DNA of 64,000 bases from Vitellaria paradoxa (GCA_019916065.1 CM034236.1:21717508-21781507), one strand, 5' to 3'; positions 21,059 through 33,840 are shown, counted from the stretch's first letter. Translations and numbers: made by a program. The notes: a model not told the origin generated them from the sequence alone.

Positions 21059-24000
21059 TCAGTTGATCTTACGACAATTGTCCCTAACTTCTCCATTGGA
21101 ACCTGTTTTGACATCGAGACGGCTCATTTTGAGCATAGCCTGCTGGAAGTCCAAGAAGAACATGGCCTGGTTCAGAGCGTACCCGCTGACCATGCCTCTG
21201 GTCCTTGGGCTCGCGAACAAGGTCTGGTCGGAGGTCAGAACTCCGGCCTTCCTTATCAGAGCGTTGTAGTAGTCGTTGTCGAAGGTGTTTCGAGTCAAGT
21301 CGAAGGGCTGTTCGGCGTTGTTGCCGGTGCTGCACGTTTTGGAAAGTGTCTTGGCGAAGTTGGAGTCCAACGTGGGATCGCTTAATCGGTTCTTGAACGA
21401 TGAGCACCTTGCCACTCCTAGCGTGTGTGCCCCTAACAATATTTATACATACAAAAACCAAATACAAAAATACATTAATTCAACCTAGCTACGATAACCT
21501 TCATCAATAATGTAACTATAATTTTATAGTTCTGAGACACTTACGAAAAGCTAATAAATACATACAACATAATAATATCTTACATTTTGATGTAACTATA
21601 TATAAAAAAACAAGTGCAAAATTTATTACATAATATGTTTTCATTAATTCTTAATTATGACACGTACTAATAAATTAATATGTAATTTTAAACTAGAAAT
21701 TTTTTTTTTTTTTAACTAAGGGTGTTCGGGCGATCTTGCGCATATTTTGATTAATCCCTATAATCTTAAAGTTAATGACCGATAAACTCTCTTAGTGACT
21801 CGAAAAAACAAATCTAAAGTTTTATCAGTTGAGTTAACCCATATTATTAAGCCATAAATAATAATTACGAGAATAATAGTAGATATTGTAAGCTAATTAT
21901 TTTTAAATAAATAAACCATAACGTAAAGCTTTATTAGTAAAATGACATTACCATATCCCCTTTAGAATTATGGAAAGTCTTTTTACAGACATTACTCTAA
22001 AATAAATTGTTCATGAGAAAGAATTATAATTTGTAAAAATATTATACAAGGGTAAAATAGATAGAATATTTTACTTTCGTCTAAGGATAAAATTGAAATT
22101 TAACATTTTACCATTGAAGTGTTGCATTGAATTTTTAAGATAGTGATTTGAGGAGTTTCTTCATGTAGATTTATGAGAAAAAAGTTTTTATGAGATGAAT
22201 TTGATCCAACACATGAGTTAACTAATATCCTAAAATTTAAAAAAATAATAATAATAAATTACAGAAGTGCTTTTAATTTTTTTTCTTCAAAAGCTATCTT
22301 TGGGAGTGTTTGATTGATTAAAACTAACCAAAATTTACAAATTTTTACTAACTTTTTTGTACTTTCTTTCAATTAAAATTTATCATATATCAGTTTTACA
22401 TCAAATTTTTGTACTTATTATACTTTTTAACTAAATTTTTACCAACCAAACACTCCTGCAATACATATATAATTATCGTAAATACTACAATCCAGGAAAG
22501 AAAAATGTACAACATTTAATAAATTCAGCAAAGCCTTCTCCCCATTAAAAAGTTAAAAAATTATTATGCTTTTTTGTTCGTAGCTAATTCATGATTTCTC
22601 TAAAAAATTTCATACATCCATTTGAATGTTTCTAGAAGCATACTGTCTGTAATCAAATATTTTTATTCTTATATATATATATATATATATATAAGAGTTA
22701 ATAAAGAAACTTTAAATTCCTGAAATAATATATATGTATATGAATTTAAATATGTATCGTAATTTTAATTAATTACCAGATAAAGCCACCATCTCTTGAG
22801 CAGTAAAGCCGTGCTGCCCAAACATCTTGATGAGTTCTGAGCTGTTTAAGGTTGGCGCTGGGAGGTTGATTGTGTCTTCTATTTTAGACCTTCTTCCGTC
22901 CTTTCTTCCCATGGGGATATCATATACTGGACCCCCAGCCTATGCCAAAAACAATATATATATATATACACACACATGTAAGTGCATTTAACTTGTGTAA
23001 CATATATATATAAGGGTTTAAAAAAAGAATGGAATTAATTAATTTAAAAATCTTACAAAGAAAATAGCATCCCTAGCAGCCATGGCGACAATATCAGCAC
23101 AGGAAACAACTCCAGGGCATTGACTTTCCAGCCCTTCCTTTGCATCATCAATTATTTCATAGCCCCTCAAGCTCAAATTTGCTGGGGAATCCTTTTCTGC
23201 TGTATTATCCTTTGTAGAGTCAACCAGAATCGAGGCATCACACCCCTAGATAGATAGTCAAAGAAAGGGATTTCAAACAAATCAAAATAATTAATAAATA
23301 CAGAAGCTTTAAATATTGGACAACAAAAAGGGGTAGAGGAAGAGGTATATGCATAGAGAGTAGTAACTTTGTGGATGTAATTATTCGCAAACCCATATTA
23401 ATTTGAGTGAGAGGAGATCAACCCACTAATTTTCATATTTTGAGAGGTTAATGATACGCTATTTTTTTATTATAAATACTCAAAGATATGTTATTAGGCA
23501 AAAATTTGCAAAAAAGGATACTGACCTGAATTCGAGGATCATTAAATTAAAATATAACGATTTAAATGTATTTATTTATTTTTAATCTTAAAAATTATAA
23601 ATGTACTTGAGCTGTTAAATTTTAATTCAACAATTTCAAACTCGTGATTCCCAAGCTGATATCGAAATGGATGTCAACCCCAAATCTACTGATAGTTGTG
23701 ATTTTAACAACTTCTGAAATCTTAAACAAGTTGGAAGTTGCGGTTCTCAAACTAACATCGAAACGAATGTTAACCCTCAAATCCATTACTAGGTGTGATT
23801 TTAACGACTTTTGGAATCCTAAAATGGATGAGCGATGCAAGTTTACTTAAAATCCTATTCGGTATTTGATTTATGAGTGACTATAATAGTCCATTCCCTA
23901 AAGAATGAGGGTGCGTATGGTGATTCATCCTTTAATGTAATTAAGCGCAGAGTTTATCTTAATCTACTAAATAAAGATGAGTTTTTTCATCGGGGGTTAT

Positions 24001-24484
24001 TGGCTATATATAAAGTTAAGGTGTAGTCAATTAAATTAGAATATTATAAACTACTAGTATTAAAAAAAAATTACTATTAGTACTTAAAAAAAAAAAAACT
24101 CTCCGTGGTGGCTTTGGTAATTGAAATAAGTGGAGAGAAGAAAGCTATACTACTACTAGTTAGATACAACTCGTGAGTCGTGAAAAGTTGAATTATATAT
24201 ATATATATATGCATTGAGAACTAGAGAGAGAGAACCTGAATGAAGCAGTCATGGAAATGCATTCGGACAAGTCCAGCAGCGAGAGTAGGGTCAGATTGCA
24301 AAGCTCTGGTGACACTGTCTTTAACAATTAGCTCAGCGAGTGGGCAGCTCATGATGTAGTAATCCATGCTCAGACCAGATGGGAATCCCCTAATCACTGT
24401 CATCATCTCCATCAACAATATTATTGCAGCAAACACCTTTGCAATACCCATCTTACCTGCTTTTAGTGGTGGTGATCTTATCAA
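21059..24484 (-). CDS. PER47: Class III peroxidase, PER47-like, complete
   Basis: Four exons on the minus strand: 24484-24236, 23245-23057, 22939-22777 and 21432-21059, all with GT-AG borders in matching phase (0, 0, 1). They encode 324 residues. Residues 1 to about 33 form a signal peptide ([15 protein letters not shown]); a second Met at residue 12 is an alternative start. Distal Arg74 and His78 lie in RMHFHDCF, proximal His203 in [10 protein letters not shown], and all eight class III cysteines are present (47, 80, 85, 126, 132, 210, 234, 320). SADI is replaced by [12 protein letters not shown], as usual. [19 protein letters not shown] and the C-terminal region match Arabidopsis PER47 as remembered. 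The enzyme is a secreted haem peroxidase that oxidises phenolics with H2O2, or makes reactive oxygen, in the cell wall. The 3-intron structure is ancestral for the family. Intron 3 (1344 bp) carries a SINE-like repeat and a MITE. The gene looks intact. Confidence 0.95.
21719..21843 (-). mobile_element. tRNA-derived SINE-like repeat, copy 2 (peroxidase intron 3)
   Basis: On the minus strand, GGGTTAACTCAACTGATAAA resembles a tRNA 5' end with A-box, and TTCGAGTCAC is the B-box core. The same downstream block (GGTCATTAACTTTAAGATTA) occurs in the other two copies. The left end abuts a T-run on the plus strand (21699-21712), i.e. an A-tail for the element. Confidence 0.6.
22303..22456. mobile_element. 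Short MITE, family A copy 1 (peroxidase intron 3)
   Basis: About 154 bp with imperfect terminal inverted repeats: GGAGTGTTTGATTGATTAAA on the left and, read inverted from the right, GGAGTGTTTGGTTGGTAAA. The interior (TTTGTACTTTCTTTCAATTAA) is shared with the copies at 25327 and 26518. It has no coding capacity. Confidence 0.7.
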
Positions 24485-24532
24485 CTTATTCTAGCTAGCT
24501 AGAGGTACAGAAGAATTATAATATGGATCAAC

Positions 24533-24545
24533 TGCCTATATATTC
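24533..24545 (-). promoter_or_regulatory. Candidate TATA box of the peroxidase gene
   Basis: On the minus strand GAATATATAGGCAG lies about 50-60 bp upstream of the ATG at 24484. This would give a very short 5' leader. The position suits a core promoter, but other TA-rich stretches are nearby (24664-24683). Confidence 0.45.
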
Positions 24546-25326
24546 AAAAGAGGAGAGGATATAAGGTGACTTGATCTTTGGGCCGGGGGGGGGGGGAGTT
24601 TTGGGAGGGGTAGCTAGCTAGTTGATTCACTGGAGGAGACTAATGTAATGGAGATGGAAAATGTATATATATATATATATATAAGTGTGAATGATTGTGA
24701 AAAAATTGGGAAGTGAATGAATAGAAAAATTTAGAAAAAATAAAAAAAAAAAAAGTTGAAGATAGTGGTCTATAATTTTCTCCACTTAATCTCATTGTCA
24801 ACAGCTTTTTCTAATATCTGGAGTGAGAAAGATCTTCACTTTGTTAATTAATAGATATATAATAATACCGGATTAGTTAGTGCCTGTTCTTTGCATGTAG
24901 GTAATTGCCACGTAACATATCCACAGCTTGTGTTAATGGACTTTTGTTATCTTAATCATGCTGCCAATTCCATGCATTTGTAAGACTGAAATTCGCACAC
25001 GCAGTTTTAGTGCACGAGGCTCCAACTTAAGGTCATAGAGGGATAATGTACACTATTCTATTCTTATTTGTTATCAAAACAATTTTTGACTATTGAATTC
25101 ACTACCTCCCAGTTTTCTTTAGGCGGACCTGATTTGAAAAATTACGTACAAATTTTAAATTTCATCGAAAAAATTAGGAGCCTCTAAAAAGTTATTAATT
25201 TTTTTTATTTCATTACACAAATTACAAAACTAACTATAATTTTTATTGATTTTTTAGTACTCCAAACACACCCTAATTTTGTTCTCGTTTATTTATAAAT
25301 TTTACTTTTATCCCATCATTATTAGA

Positions 25327-25466
25327 GAGTGTTTGATTGGTCAAAACTAACTGAAACTTACTAATTTTTATCAATTTTTTTGTACTTTTTTCAATTGAAT
25401 TTTATCATATATCATTTTCATATCAAATCTTTGTACTTTTATTGTGTTTTTTGGCAAATACCCCCT
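25327..25466. mobile_element. MITE, family A copy 2
   Basis: Begins GAGTGTTTGATTGGTCAAAAC and shares the interior (TTTTTTCAATTGAATTTTATC...) with copy 1. The right end (TTGGCAAATACCCCCTTA) is decayed. Confidence 0.6.
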
Positions 25467-25650
25467 TAATCATTTACTCCCACTATTTTTTTTTTTTTAT
25501 CTTTATCGTTATTTACTTTAAAAATATAATTTTACCCCATTAATTATAAATTCTAAGTCTACTCTTATTCTCAATTACAAAATAAATTTTTTAAAGTAAA
25601 AGGTTATATCCATTACAAAATAAAATTTTTAAAGTAATAGGTTATATCCC

Positions 25651-25800
25651 ATGTTATTAGAGATCACCGTAGGAACTGTTTTTCTTGTTAGGGCATTAGC
25701 TCTTAATTTCTTCTTATAAAATCCTATGTTATTAGAGATCACCGTAGGAACTGTTTTTCTTTTTAGTGCATTAACTCTTAATTTCTTCTGATAAAGACAT
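25651..25800. repeat. 75-bp tandem duplication
   Basis: ATGTTATTAGAGATCACCG starts at 25651 and again at 25726, each followed by AGGAACTGTTTTTCTT and CTCTTAATTTCTTCT, with few differences. Just upstream (25580-25650) a roughly 40-bp unit ending GGTTATATCC is also doubled. Confidence 0.8.
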
Positions 25801-26517
25801 AGAACTTGAGGGCTATAGGGTTTAAATATATAGCAGATTGGAGATTTATGCTCACAAGCACTTGAATATGGATGCTCAGTGTGTCCTTAATTATCATGTC
25901 TTTTGTTGGTTCCCAGCTTCTATTTCTTCTTCTTCTTCTTCTCCCTCTCTCTCTCCCTCTCTTTCTCTCTCTCTTTCCTTGATTACTTTTATACTTGGGT
26001 GACAACATAAAAGTACCCTGGCGCCCGGCGTGGCTTCCTTTTGAGTTAATTTGCCTTTATACAGTGATGTGAAAGTAAAAATTACTACTACTTCAATTTA
26101 AAAAATTATGATCTGGCATATTTGTAATTCATATTTTATGTATTTATAAATCTAATTCTATTTAATTTTTAATAAATATTTTTAATTTTTCACTTATCAA
26201 TAAATTTCACCTTATTCATGGATAATGCATGTACACTATTAATTGACTTTGTGATTTGCGTTCCAATATCTATCTGACTGCATGAATTAATTCAAAATGG
26301 TCAAATCCAACAATGTTCAGTGAGGAAACTTAACTCCTTGACTTTCCTGCAATTCCGATAACTATTAGCACACCTGGCAGAGACAGATCACCCATCTAAC
26401 GAGGACATTACTTCTCTAGGTTGATCTAAAAGCTGAAACACAAGAGCACAATAAATATATTATTTATTTTAATCTTAAAAAAAAACCCAAAAAATTGATT
26501 TGGCATCCATCTCATTA

Positions 26518-26677
26518 AAGGAGTATTTGATTGACAAAAATTTAGACAAAAAGTACAGTATAATAGTACAAAGATTTAATGTAGAAGTTCTATGTGATAA
26601 ATTTTGATTGAAAAAAATATAAAAAATTAATAAAAATTGATAAATTTTAGTGAATTTTGACCAATTAAACACTATCT
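26518..26677. mobile_element. MITE, family A copy 3 (inverted)
   Basis: Starts GGAGTATTTGATTGAC and ends GACCAATTAAACACT. The interior is the reverse complement of copies 1 and 2 (TACAAAGATTTAATGTAG, TTTTGATTGAAAAAA). Confidence 0.65.
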
Positions 26678-26856
26678 AATTCCTAAAGCAAAATTTCTCA
26701 AACCTAATCTTTCTCATGCCACTTTGGTTGCTTCTAATATTGTCTACCATTTGACCTCTCTACCATTTTTTTTTTTTTATATAGTGAGGTTTGTTCTTGA
26801 TATTACTAAGGAAGTATTTACTTTAAAAATTAGTTGTTTTCTTCATGATTCGTTTT

Positions 26857-27400
26857 AGTGCATGTCATGGTGTATGCCACTAATAATTTTTCCTTATCAT
26901 TTCCTTTTTTTTTTTTTTAATATTCTTTCCTTTTTTTTTTTTTTTAAGGAGTAGGGGGGTTCATGCCCAATCCAAGTTATTCAATCTAGATAATGAAGGG
27001 AAAGCAATTATTTAAAAGGTGCATACATACCTATATATATATATATATATATATATCAGGAACAAATTCTAAAAATTAGTTAATTTTATATATTATTTGA
27101 AAAAAAAATAATCCACTACCTTATTGGAAGTGCATGTTATGGTGTATGCCACCAACTGTTTTTGCTTTTCATTTCTTTTTTTTTTTTTTAATCTTCTTTT
27201 AGGAGTAAGGGGTTCAAGCCCAATCCAAGCCATTCAATCTAGAAAATGAAGGGAAAGCAATTATTTAAAAGGCGCACACACACACACATACACATATATA
27301 TATATATATATATATCGGAAACAAATTCTAGAAATTATTTAATTTTATATATTATTTGAAAAAAAAATAATAATCCACTACCTTATTGGAAGTGCATGCC
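26857..27400. repeat. ~270-bp tandem duplication with internal microsatellites
   Basis: Units start with AGTGCATG at 26857 and 27129, and a third unit start occurs at 27391 (periods 272 and 262). Each unit has T-runs, CCCAATCCAAG, GAAGGGAAAGCAATTATTTA, a (TA)n tract, GAAACAAATTCTA and CCACTACCTTATTGGA. The first unit has (TA)n after CATACATACC, the second after (CA)n. Confidence 0.85.
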
Positions 27401-27694
27401 AGGCTTTACCAACCAACAAAACATTTGACCCTACCGTTTCAAGTCTATGGGGGATTGGAAGGAATATTGCAACTTCAAGGGCTTTTATCAATTATAGTTG
27501 CTCCACCTATCCGGCCAAATGATTATCTTTTTTGTTTCTAGTGTTCATGCATCAAGAGTTTCTATCACACTTTCACTTTGCCATCATAACTGATAGATTT
27601 ATCCAAGTTAAATATCTACATATATATATATATATATATATATCGAAGGAGGTCTAGCTGCCGAACTAATCAACTGCATGGTCTTTGTCATTAT

Positions 27695-27855
27695 TACTCC
27701 GTAATGTATATAAAATAAAATAAAATTATAAAAATAAATATCTCGTAATTTATATAATGAGTGAAAATTTTAAATTTTACTGTCTCGTAATTCATGTTTG
27801 TAGAGATTTGTAAGATTTTGTTTTATTTTGTTTAGTTCCAAACGGAGCCTATATG
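27695..27855. mobile_element. MITE-like repeat, family B copy 1
   Basis: Ends AGTTCCAAACGGAGCC, which is the inverse of the start of the copy at 45918 (GGCTCCGTTTGGAGCTC). The two share TCTCGTAATTYAT and GTAGAGATTTGTAA-like blocks in inverted order. Confidence 0.55.
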
Positions 27856-28157
27856 TGCAGTAACTTCTATATATTTATTCGTTTAACCAATTTAATAAAA
27901 AAAAATTATTATTCTACCAAAATTTTTAATTAAAAAAATACATAAGAATGATGTAGCAGTACTAATTTTGTAATATAACTTCATTTTAGTGGGTAATTAT
28001 TTAAAAGTAGTTAACTACAATGCATCCGTCTTTTTGATTGAAAATTCTGGTTGCATAACATTGCTCATTTAATTAATGTTGTAATTGAGTCGTTTTATGA
28101 TGTGTGTTAAATGCAACTATACAATTACAACTGTTTATTTGAAAAAGTATATATGGG

Positions 28158-28295
28158 TTTGTTTGGAGTGAGAAAAATAGAGATAAATTGAGAGTTCGTA
28201 ATACGTGTAGTAAAAAAAAAGTTGATGTGATATAAAATTAACAGAAATTTATAGAATTTTTTGTTAATTTTCAACAAACTAAACAAAACCATAGT
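28158..28295. mobile_element. MITE-like repeat, family B-related copy
   Basis: Starts GGTTTGTTTGGAGTGAG and ends CAACAAACTAAACAAAACC, an imperfect inverted repeat. The interior (AGATAAATTGAGAGTTCG) is found inverted near 45880. Confidence 0.5.
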
Positions 28296-28686
28296 AAGAC
28301 TTATGAGACAGACTATTATGATTATACAATCGAGACTAAACTTTCTTTAATTTTAAGTATACGCTAACTTATTTATATAATAAAACATTACGGTTTTTAG
28401 AAATGTCTTTTTTACAAACTAAGATTCAATGGTTAAGAATTTATTTTTCTTTAATTCAACGATTGAGATTAATTTTATATTTTTAACTTACCGTTCAATT
28501 TTTATTTTAGTGGATCTCACACCACTTATCTCACAAAACGGTTTGAACATTTTAAATTTTATCATATTTTAAGGGTGAAGAACATAGGTAAATCAAAATT
28601 ACCAACTTACATTCCACTCAATTATAGTTTTAAGAAATTAAACCTTCCAAATTAAAATATTATAATTTGTGTTTTCTTTATGGTAC

Positions 28687-29040
28687 TTATCAAAAATTAA
28701 TTGGAGAGAAAAAACAAAACACATATACTATCTGTTAGGATCCAAAATTTTAAAAAAAAATTAAAATCTTTTTTTTTCAAATCTATGAATTATCATAATT
28801 TTTTCGATTTAAACTTTTTATCTTAAATTTCAACTATATAAAAAACTTAATATAAGAAACTTTTTATCAAAAATTAATTGGAGAGAGAAAACAAAACACA
28901 TATACTATCTGTTAGGATCTAAAATTTTGAAAAAAAATTAAAATCTTTTTTTCAAATATATGAATTATCATAATTTTTTTGATTTAAATTTTTTATTCAA
29001 AATTTCAACTATATAAGAAATTTAATATTAATTTTGTTCA
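28687..29040. repeat. 177-bp tandem duplication
   Basis: TTATCAAAAATTAATTGGAG begins at 28687 and again at 28864. The two copies stay about 90% alike through ACATATACTATCTGTTAGGA to TTTCAACTATATAA. Confidence 0.85.
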
Positions 29041-29639
29041 AAGTACCGTAAGTTTAGATTATTGCTAGTATATATGTATATTAAATCAACAAATACATGT
29101 ATATTAGATCTCTTAATTATTTATTATATATATATATATCTATATTGTTGTTTAGATTATGTTGAAGTCTCACATTGCCCAGTGAAATAGAGTGCTTGCT
29201 TTTCTTATATTCCTTGTATGAACTTACTTCCCGGAAAAAAAAAAAAAAGAAAAAAAGGTTCAATGTATAAATTTGTAGATTAATTACAAAGCTTGATTGC
29301 AGGGGCAATAATGCAGAAGTGCAGTGATGATCTAAGCAGTAAAAGTGGTACTTTTTCAGGAAATATATTATATATGAACATGGATGTCGTCCGGCAAGTA
29401 GTATAGGCACATTTGGCTTATATATATATAGTTAATTAATAATTAATTAATTAAATATGCACATGCAACAAATCGAAATGGGATTACATTAATTTTTAGG
29501 TAAGTGGGTGTATGACTTTTTTTTTTCTTTTTTATTTTTTTTAATGCTATATACCCAGAATTCTTTCACGAGAATTTTATAAGATTTTGGGTTTATTATT
29601 TCACAATGTTATTGCATCATTAATCTTGTCTTCTGTTTT

Positions 29640-30125
29640 GAAGATTTTTCTTTGTACTGTCGAAGGGGTGCGCCCGACTGTTCACCTATGTCCGATCGAC
29701 CAATTTGTCCAACTGACTGTTGTTGATCTCGGTCAGACTGACTAACCAATACTTTTAGGATAAGATTGTTTACGTTATAGCAACGTTCTGACATATTTTG
29801 TGATTCTCACTTGTTAAAAGTGTTGCCTGCTATATAATAGTTTTGATAACTAATCATGAAAATTATCTTGCGATCTACAAAATAAAGTGACATAATATGA
29901 TTGGGAGAAAATCATGATTGTGTGAGACTCATGTATATCATACCCATACAAGTTTTACACTTCTATATATACATCATCTTCTCAAATATAAGATACACGC
30001 ATACTCTTGGCATTACTGTTACTCTCTCGAACTCTCTTTTGCTAACTTAAGTATCGAAAAATTTTTGACAGGTATCACACCAGTGTTCAAGATAACTTTC
30101 CAGACTCGGGTATGAATCATCTGCA
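29640..30125 (+). mobile_element. Possible LTR/leader fragment of a retrotransposon
   Basis: Contains TATATATACATCATCTT (TATA-like, about 29964), then TACTCTCTCGAACTCTC and GCTAACTTAAGTATCG, followed by CAGGTATCACACCAGTG. This order (leader with CTCTCG, CTAACTTAAGYATCGGA and a GGTA..ACACCGGTG block) is common in LTR/leader regions of plant gypsy-type elements. No flanking internal coding region or second LTR was found. Confidence 0.35.
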
Positions 30126-30518
30126 GCATTTTCAAATCACTGTGTTATCAGCTATTATGAAAAAAAATTATTCTATTAAAACTTTTATAAAATAAAATAA
30201 TGGGACAATTATAAACATATAATAATAATAATTTATCACTTTGGTCAGTTATATTTGTAAAAGTCATAAAATCACGTGCAGTAGTAGTGTTAATATTGGC
30301 ATTAACATCAAACATTACGAGTTTGACGACTGCCGGGATTGGTGTTTTGAAGCTTTTGAAGGAAGGAATACAACATTAATTCTGTCTAATAGGGGATGCA
30401 ATGCATAAGGTAAGACATTCTGTTTGAAGGGAGTACATATTCTGATAGATCTCTTCGCATCTCAATGAGGGCTCACAGAGGCTACTGCCCATTTCCTTAC
30501 ATACATGATGAGTATGGA

Positions 30519-30525
<7 letters not shown>

Positions 30526-30568
<43 letters not shown>

Positions 30569-30587
30569 AATAAATAAATAAATAAAA
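30526..30587 (+). repeat. Compound microsatellite (AAT)n(AAAT)n
   Basis: About twelve AAT/ATA triplets are followed by about seven AAAT units. Confidence 0.95.
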
Positions 30588-33304
30588 CGTCAGCATTAGC
30601 GAGGGCATCAAAAGTCAAAAACGAAAGTGAGTGGGACAAATTGGTGCGTGCAGAGGTAGTAGTAGCTAGCTGGTTTCCACTTTCAAAAAGTTGATTAATT
30701 GTTGCATAGTTTGAGTCAGCATATACATATATTTATATGCATGAGTACTATTATCGTAGGTAATAATTGATAAATTTTAACCATTAGAGTTATTTGTAAA
30801 CTTTTAAAAAAAAAATAAACGATCAAAATCTAAAAATTCAGCACAGACAATATAGTAGTAATAGTAAATTTTTAATAAAAAAATATTTTAATAATTTCAT
30901 TTTAAATTAACATAGTCACACTTAGATATGAGTCTAAATTTCTAAAAGTCTAAATTTTTCTTTTATATAGTTTTATTGGAATTTCATTTATCTCAAAAAA
31001 AAAATTATACTGATTAGAAACTTACAAATATATTAGATAAAATGTTACAAATAAGTAGTGATATTTTATAATTCAATGGCACAATAATAATTTTTATATT
31101 TAAAATGAGAGATTTATTATTTAATTATATTTTGAAAAGAAATGTTTTTAGAACGCAGAGAAAGAGAAAACAACAGGTTCTTTTACCGATAAAAAAAGAT
31201 AGAGATTAATGGATAGGATGAGAGAAATTAATTATAAAAAAAATTAGATTTTATAAAATAAAAGATGAAGGCAATCTTTTAGATAATTAAAAAGAACATT
31301 AAATCAGTTCTAACGTGAACAGTTTCTACTTTAATATTATTGCCATCTCGTGTATACGTTTCTCTCTCTCTCTCTCTATGTGTATATATATAATATGATA
31401 TGAAAGTAGTGTTTGTGGCGGGTCCATTGAAGTTGGTTCTGCAAGTTGCTTGATCTTCAGTTTTTGCGTGTTAAATTGCATGTGGCACCCAATAAGTGCT
31501 ACGAACGCGTTTTCGTTGTGTTAGGTACATCATAGAGGCACATGATGTTAAGTGGAATGTGCTAGTGCTGGCTGCCTTCTCTTTATTTTATTTATTTTTT
31601 GTTTTTCTTATGTGAGGCTTCAGCTATACGTGCACATGTATGTATGTATATATGTATGTATGTATGTATGGGGCTGCGAGCGATGGAGGTAAAAACTGAT
31701 GATAAATAAAATTATTAAAATCGAGATTTTACTTAAAATCAGTAGAAGATTCAAAAAATTGAATCTTAAAATCGAATCGTAAAATCATAAGATTTTAAAT
31801 GATGCCTATAAAATGAAAATATAATTTATTATGTTGCAATTTTTCATTTAGAGTTTTCATTTTTTTATAAGTTAAATAATTTTATTAATAAAAGAAGAGA
31901 GAAAAGACATATATCAAGAAAAATGTCATATATAAAAACTTACTCATATTAACAAAATGAATCCTCAACAAATTTTACAAAAGATTTCATATTTGGTTCT
32001 GTATTCCGTTTACCTAACTATACAATTGAAACTGTTAAAATGATTTGTATGATCTATATAGTTAACATTAAAATACTAATTTCATTTTGTCTTAATTTTT
32101 TGTCTGAGTTGAGTTGTATTTATAATATTTTATCATAGGTTTCTTGATTTCTATCCTAAGTACTACATTTAATTTATGATAGTTAATTTGGTGCAACAAC
32201 ATACATGGTCCTTAACTAATACAGTATTGTAAATAATAGTATTATAGAATAAAAAAATCTTAAAAAAAGTAAAAATAGTTGTGGCATATTACTTGAAAGA
32301 AATCATAAAAATTTATTTTATTTGATAAAATTATACAAAATTTTCTTAATTTTTAAAATCAGTAAAATCGCTTATAAAATTGTAATTTTACTGATTTTAT
32401 GTCTCAAAATTGAGATTTTATCTATTTTGCTCCTATTAAGATTTTATATGAAATTGAATAAGTTTTCTTATTTAACATCGTAAGATTTCAAAATTTAAAT
32501 CGAAATTTTAATAACGTTGATGGTAAAGAGCATCAACGGTGGTTGCGTCGTTGCATACCCAGCCAATCCCACTCCCTCAATATGTGTTTAGATGATGTAG
32601 AGCACATGACAATGGCCTTGGATGAGTGGTGGCAGCGGCAGGCTTAGAAATTTGAGAGGGGGAGGTTAAGGTAAAATATTTTTTTATATTTTAAAAAATA
32701 AAATAATATTTTTTAAAATTTTGAGAAGTCAAATACACCGTTCGGAGTTGTTTAATTTTATTTAAAATGTTATATAGCTATTTTTTTTTTTTGCATTTAA
32801 AATGTAACAAATAAAAAAACAAAAAAGTAGAAATAATTAATAAAAATTCGTATAATCGAATTCTGACAGACATTTTTTGCCTAATCATATTAAAACTTTT
32901 TAAAATTTATAAAGAATTGTTGAGATTTATAAACATGTTGAAATTTTTAGAGATTTATAGATATTTACATAATTTGGGGTGAAAAGAATTTTATAGAAAT
33001 TTAAAGAGATTTGAAGATTTTTTTTGTTATTTTTTTGCAATTCAAACGCTGACATACTGCAAACTAATATATATACTTAGTGCTTGGCCAAAAAAAGTTG
33101 ATAGCTAAGTTACCGGATACTGGTTTTTTTATTTTTTTTTTAAATTATCAAATTTATCCTCGTGCATTTTAAATTTTTTTAATCTTAAAGGATAAGAATG
33201 TCAAATTAACAAAAAGTTAAAAAGTTAGTTACTAAAAAAAATTAATTTTTTTTCTTTTTAAAAAAATTAATTTTTTAACAATTAAATAATAGCCAATTAT
33301 CAAA

Positions 33305-33327
33305 TATATATATATATATATATATAA
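33305..33327. repeat. (TA)n microsatellite
   Basis: A perfect TA run. Similar runs occur at about 22672-22693, 24664-24683, 27620-27642, 37531-37554 and 46923-46951. Confidence 0.95.
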
Positions 33328-33598
33328 CTTTTTTTCTTCTAAAACTTCATCTTAAAAAATTAATAAATGCACGAAAGAATTTTGAAAGCGACAAACGCGG
33401 CCCCGCTTGTCCCCCTTCAATTCGCCATTAGTGGTGGACCTTTTGAAATTAAAACCAAAATATGAATAAAACTTTGTTGGAACAAGATATTTCTCTTTTT
33501 TTTTTTTTGTAAATTAAGGTTTAACTCAAGGTTTATTTGTTATCGAATGTAGTTTTATGCAGGGATGGATCTCGAATTCTTATCAAGGGGCAAAATTA

Positions 33599-33840
33599 GT
33601 GGTTGATTCATGATTTTTTTTTTTTTTTTTTTTGATAACGGGGAAAATCATTCAGCAGTTTTACTCACTGAGTTACAAACTCTCGAGAGAACTAGTGTAG
33701 CAACTCACCGCCACGGCTCCCACTTAAATCCTTGCCGCTTCATGTTAGAATCGAATCTGCGACCTAAGTATATCATCCAAACCTTAAGCTTGACTCCCGT
33801 TTCACTAGACCAACTAGGGGTGGGTGGTTGATTCATGATT
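33599..33840 (-). mobile_element. tRNA-derived SINE with perfect 17-bp target-site duplication
   Basis: The 17-bp sequence GTGGTTGATTCATGATT flanks the element at 33599-33615 and 33824-33840 without a mismatch. Between them (33616-33823, 208 bp), read on the minus strand, the 5' end CCACCCCTAGTTGGTCTAG carries a tRNA-like A-box. GCAGATTCGATTCTAAC (near 33757-33741) is a B-box, and the 3' end is an A-run of about 20 (T-run on plus). This is a textbook pol III SINE moved by LINE machinery. The perfect duplication suggests a recent insertion. Confidence 0.9.

Noticed and set aside
21047..21488. Several overlapping open frames over the last peroxidase exon on both strands
   Set aside because: Only the minus-strand frame carries GAHTLG and the family C-terminus; the others are shadows of GC-rich coding sequence.
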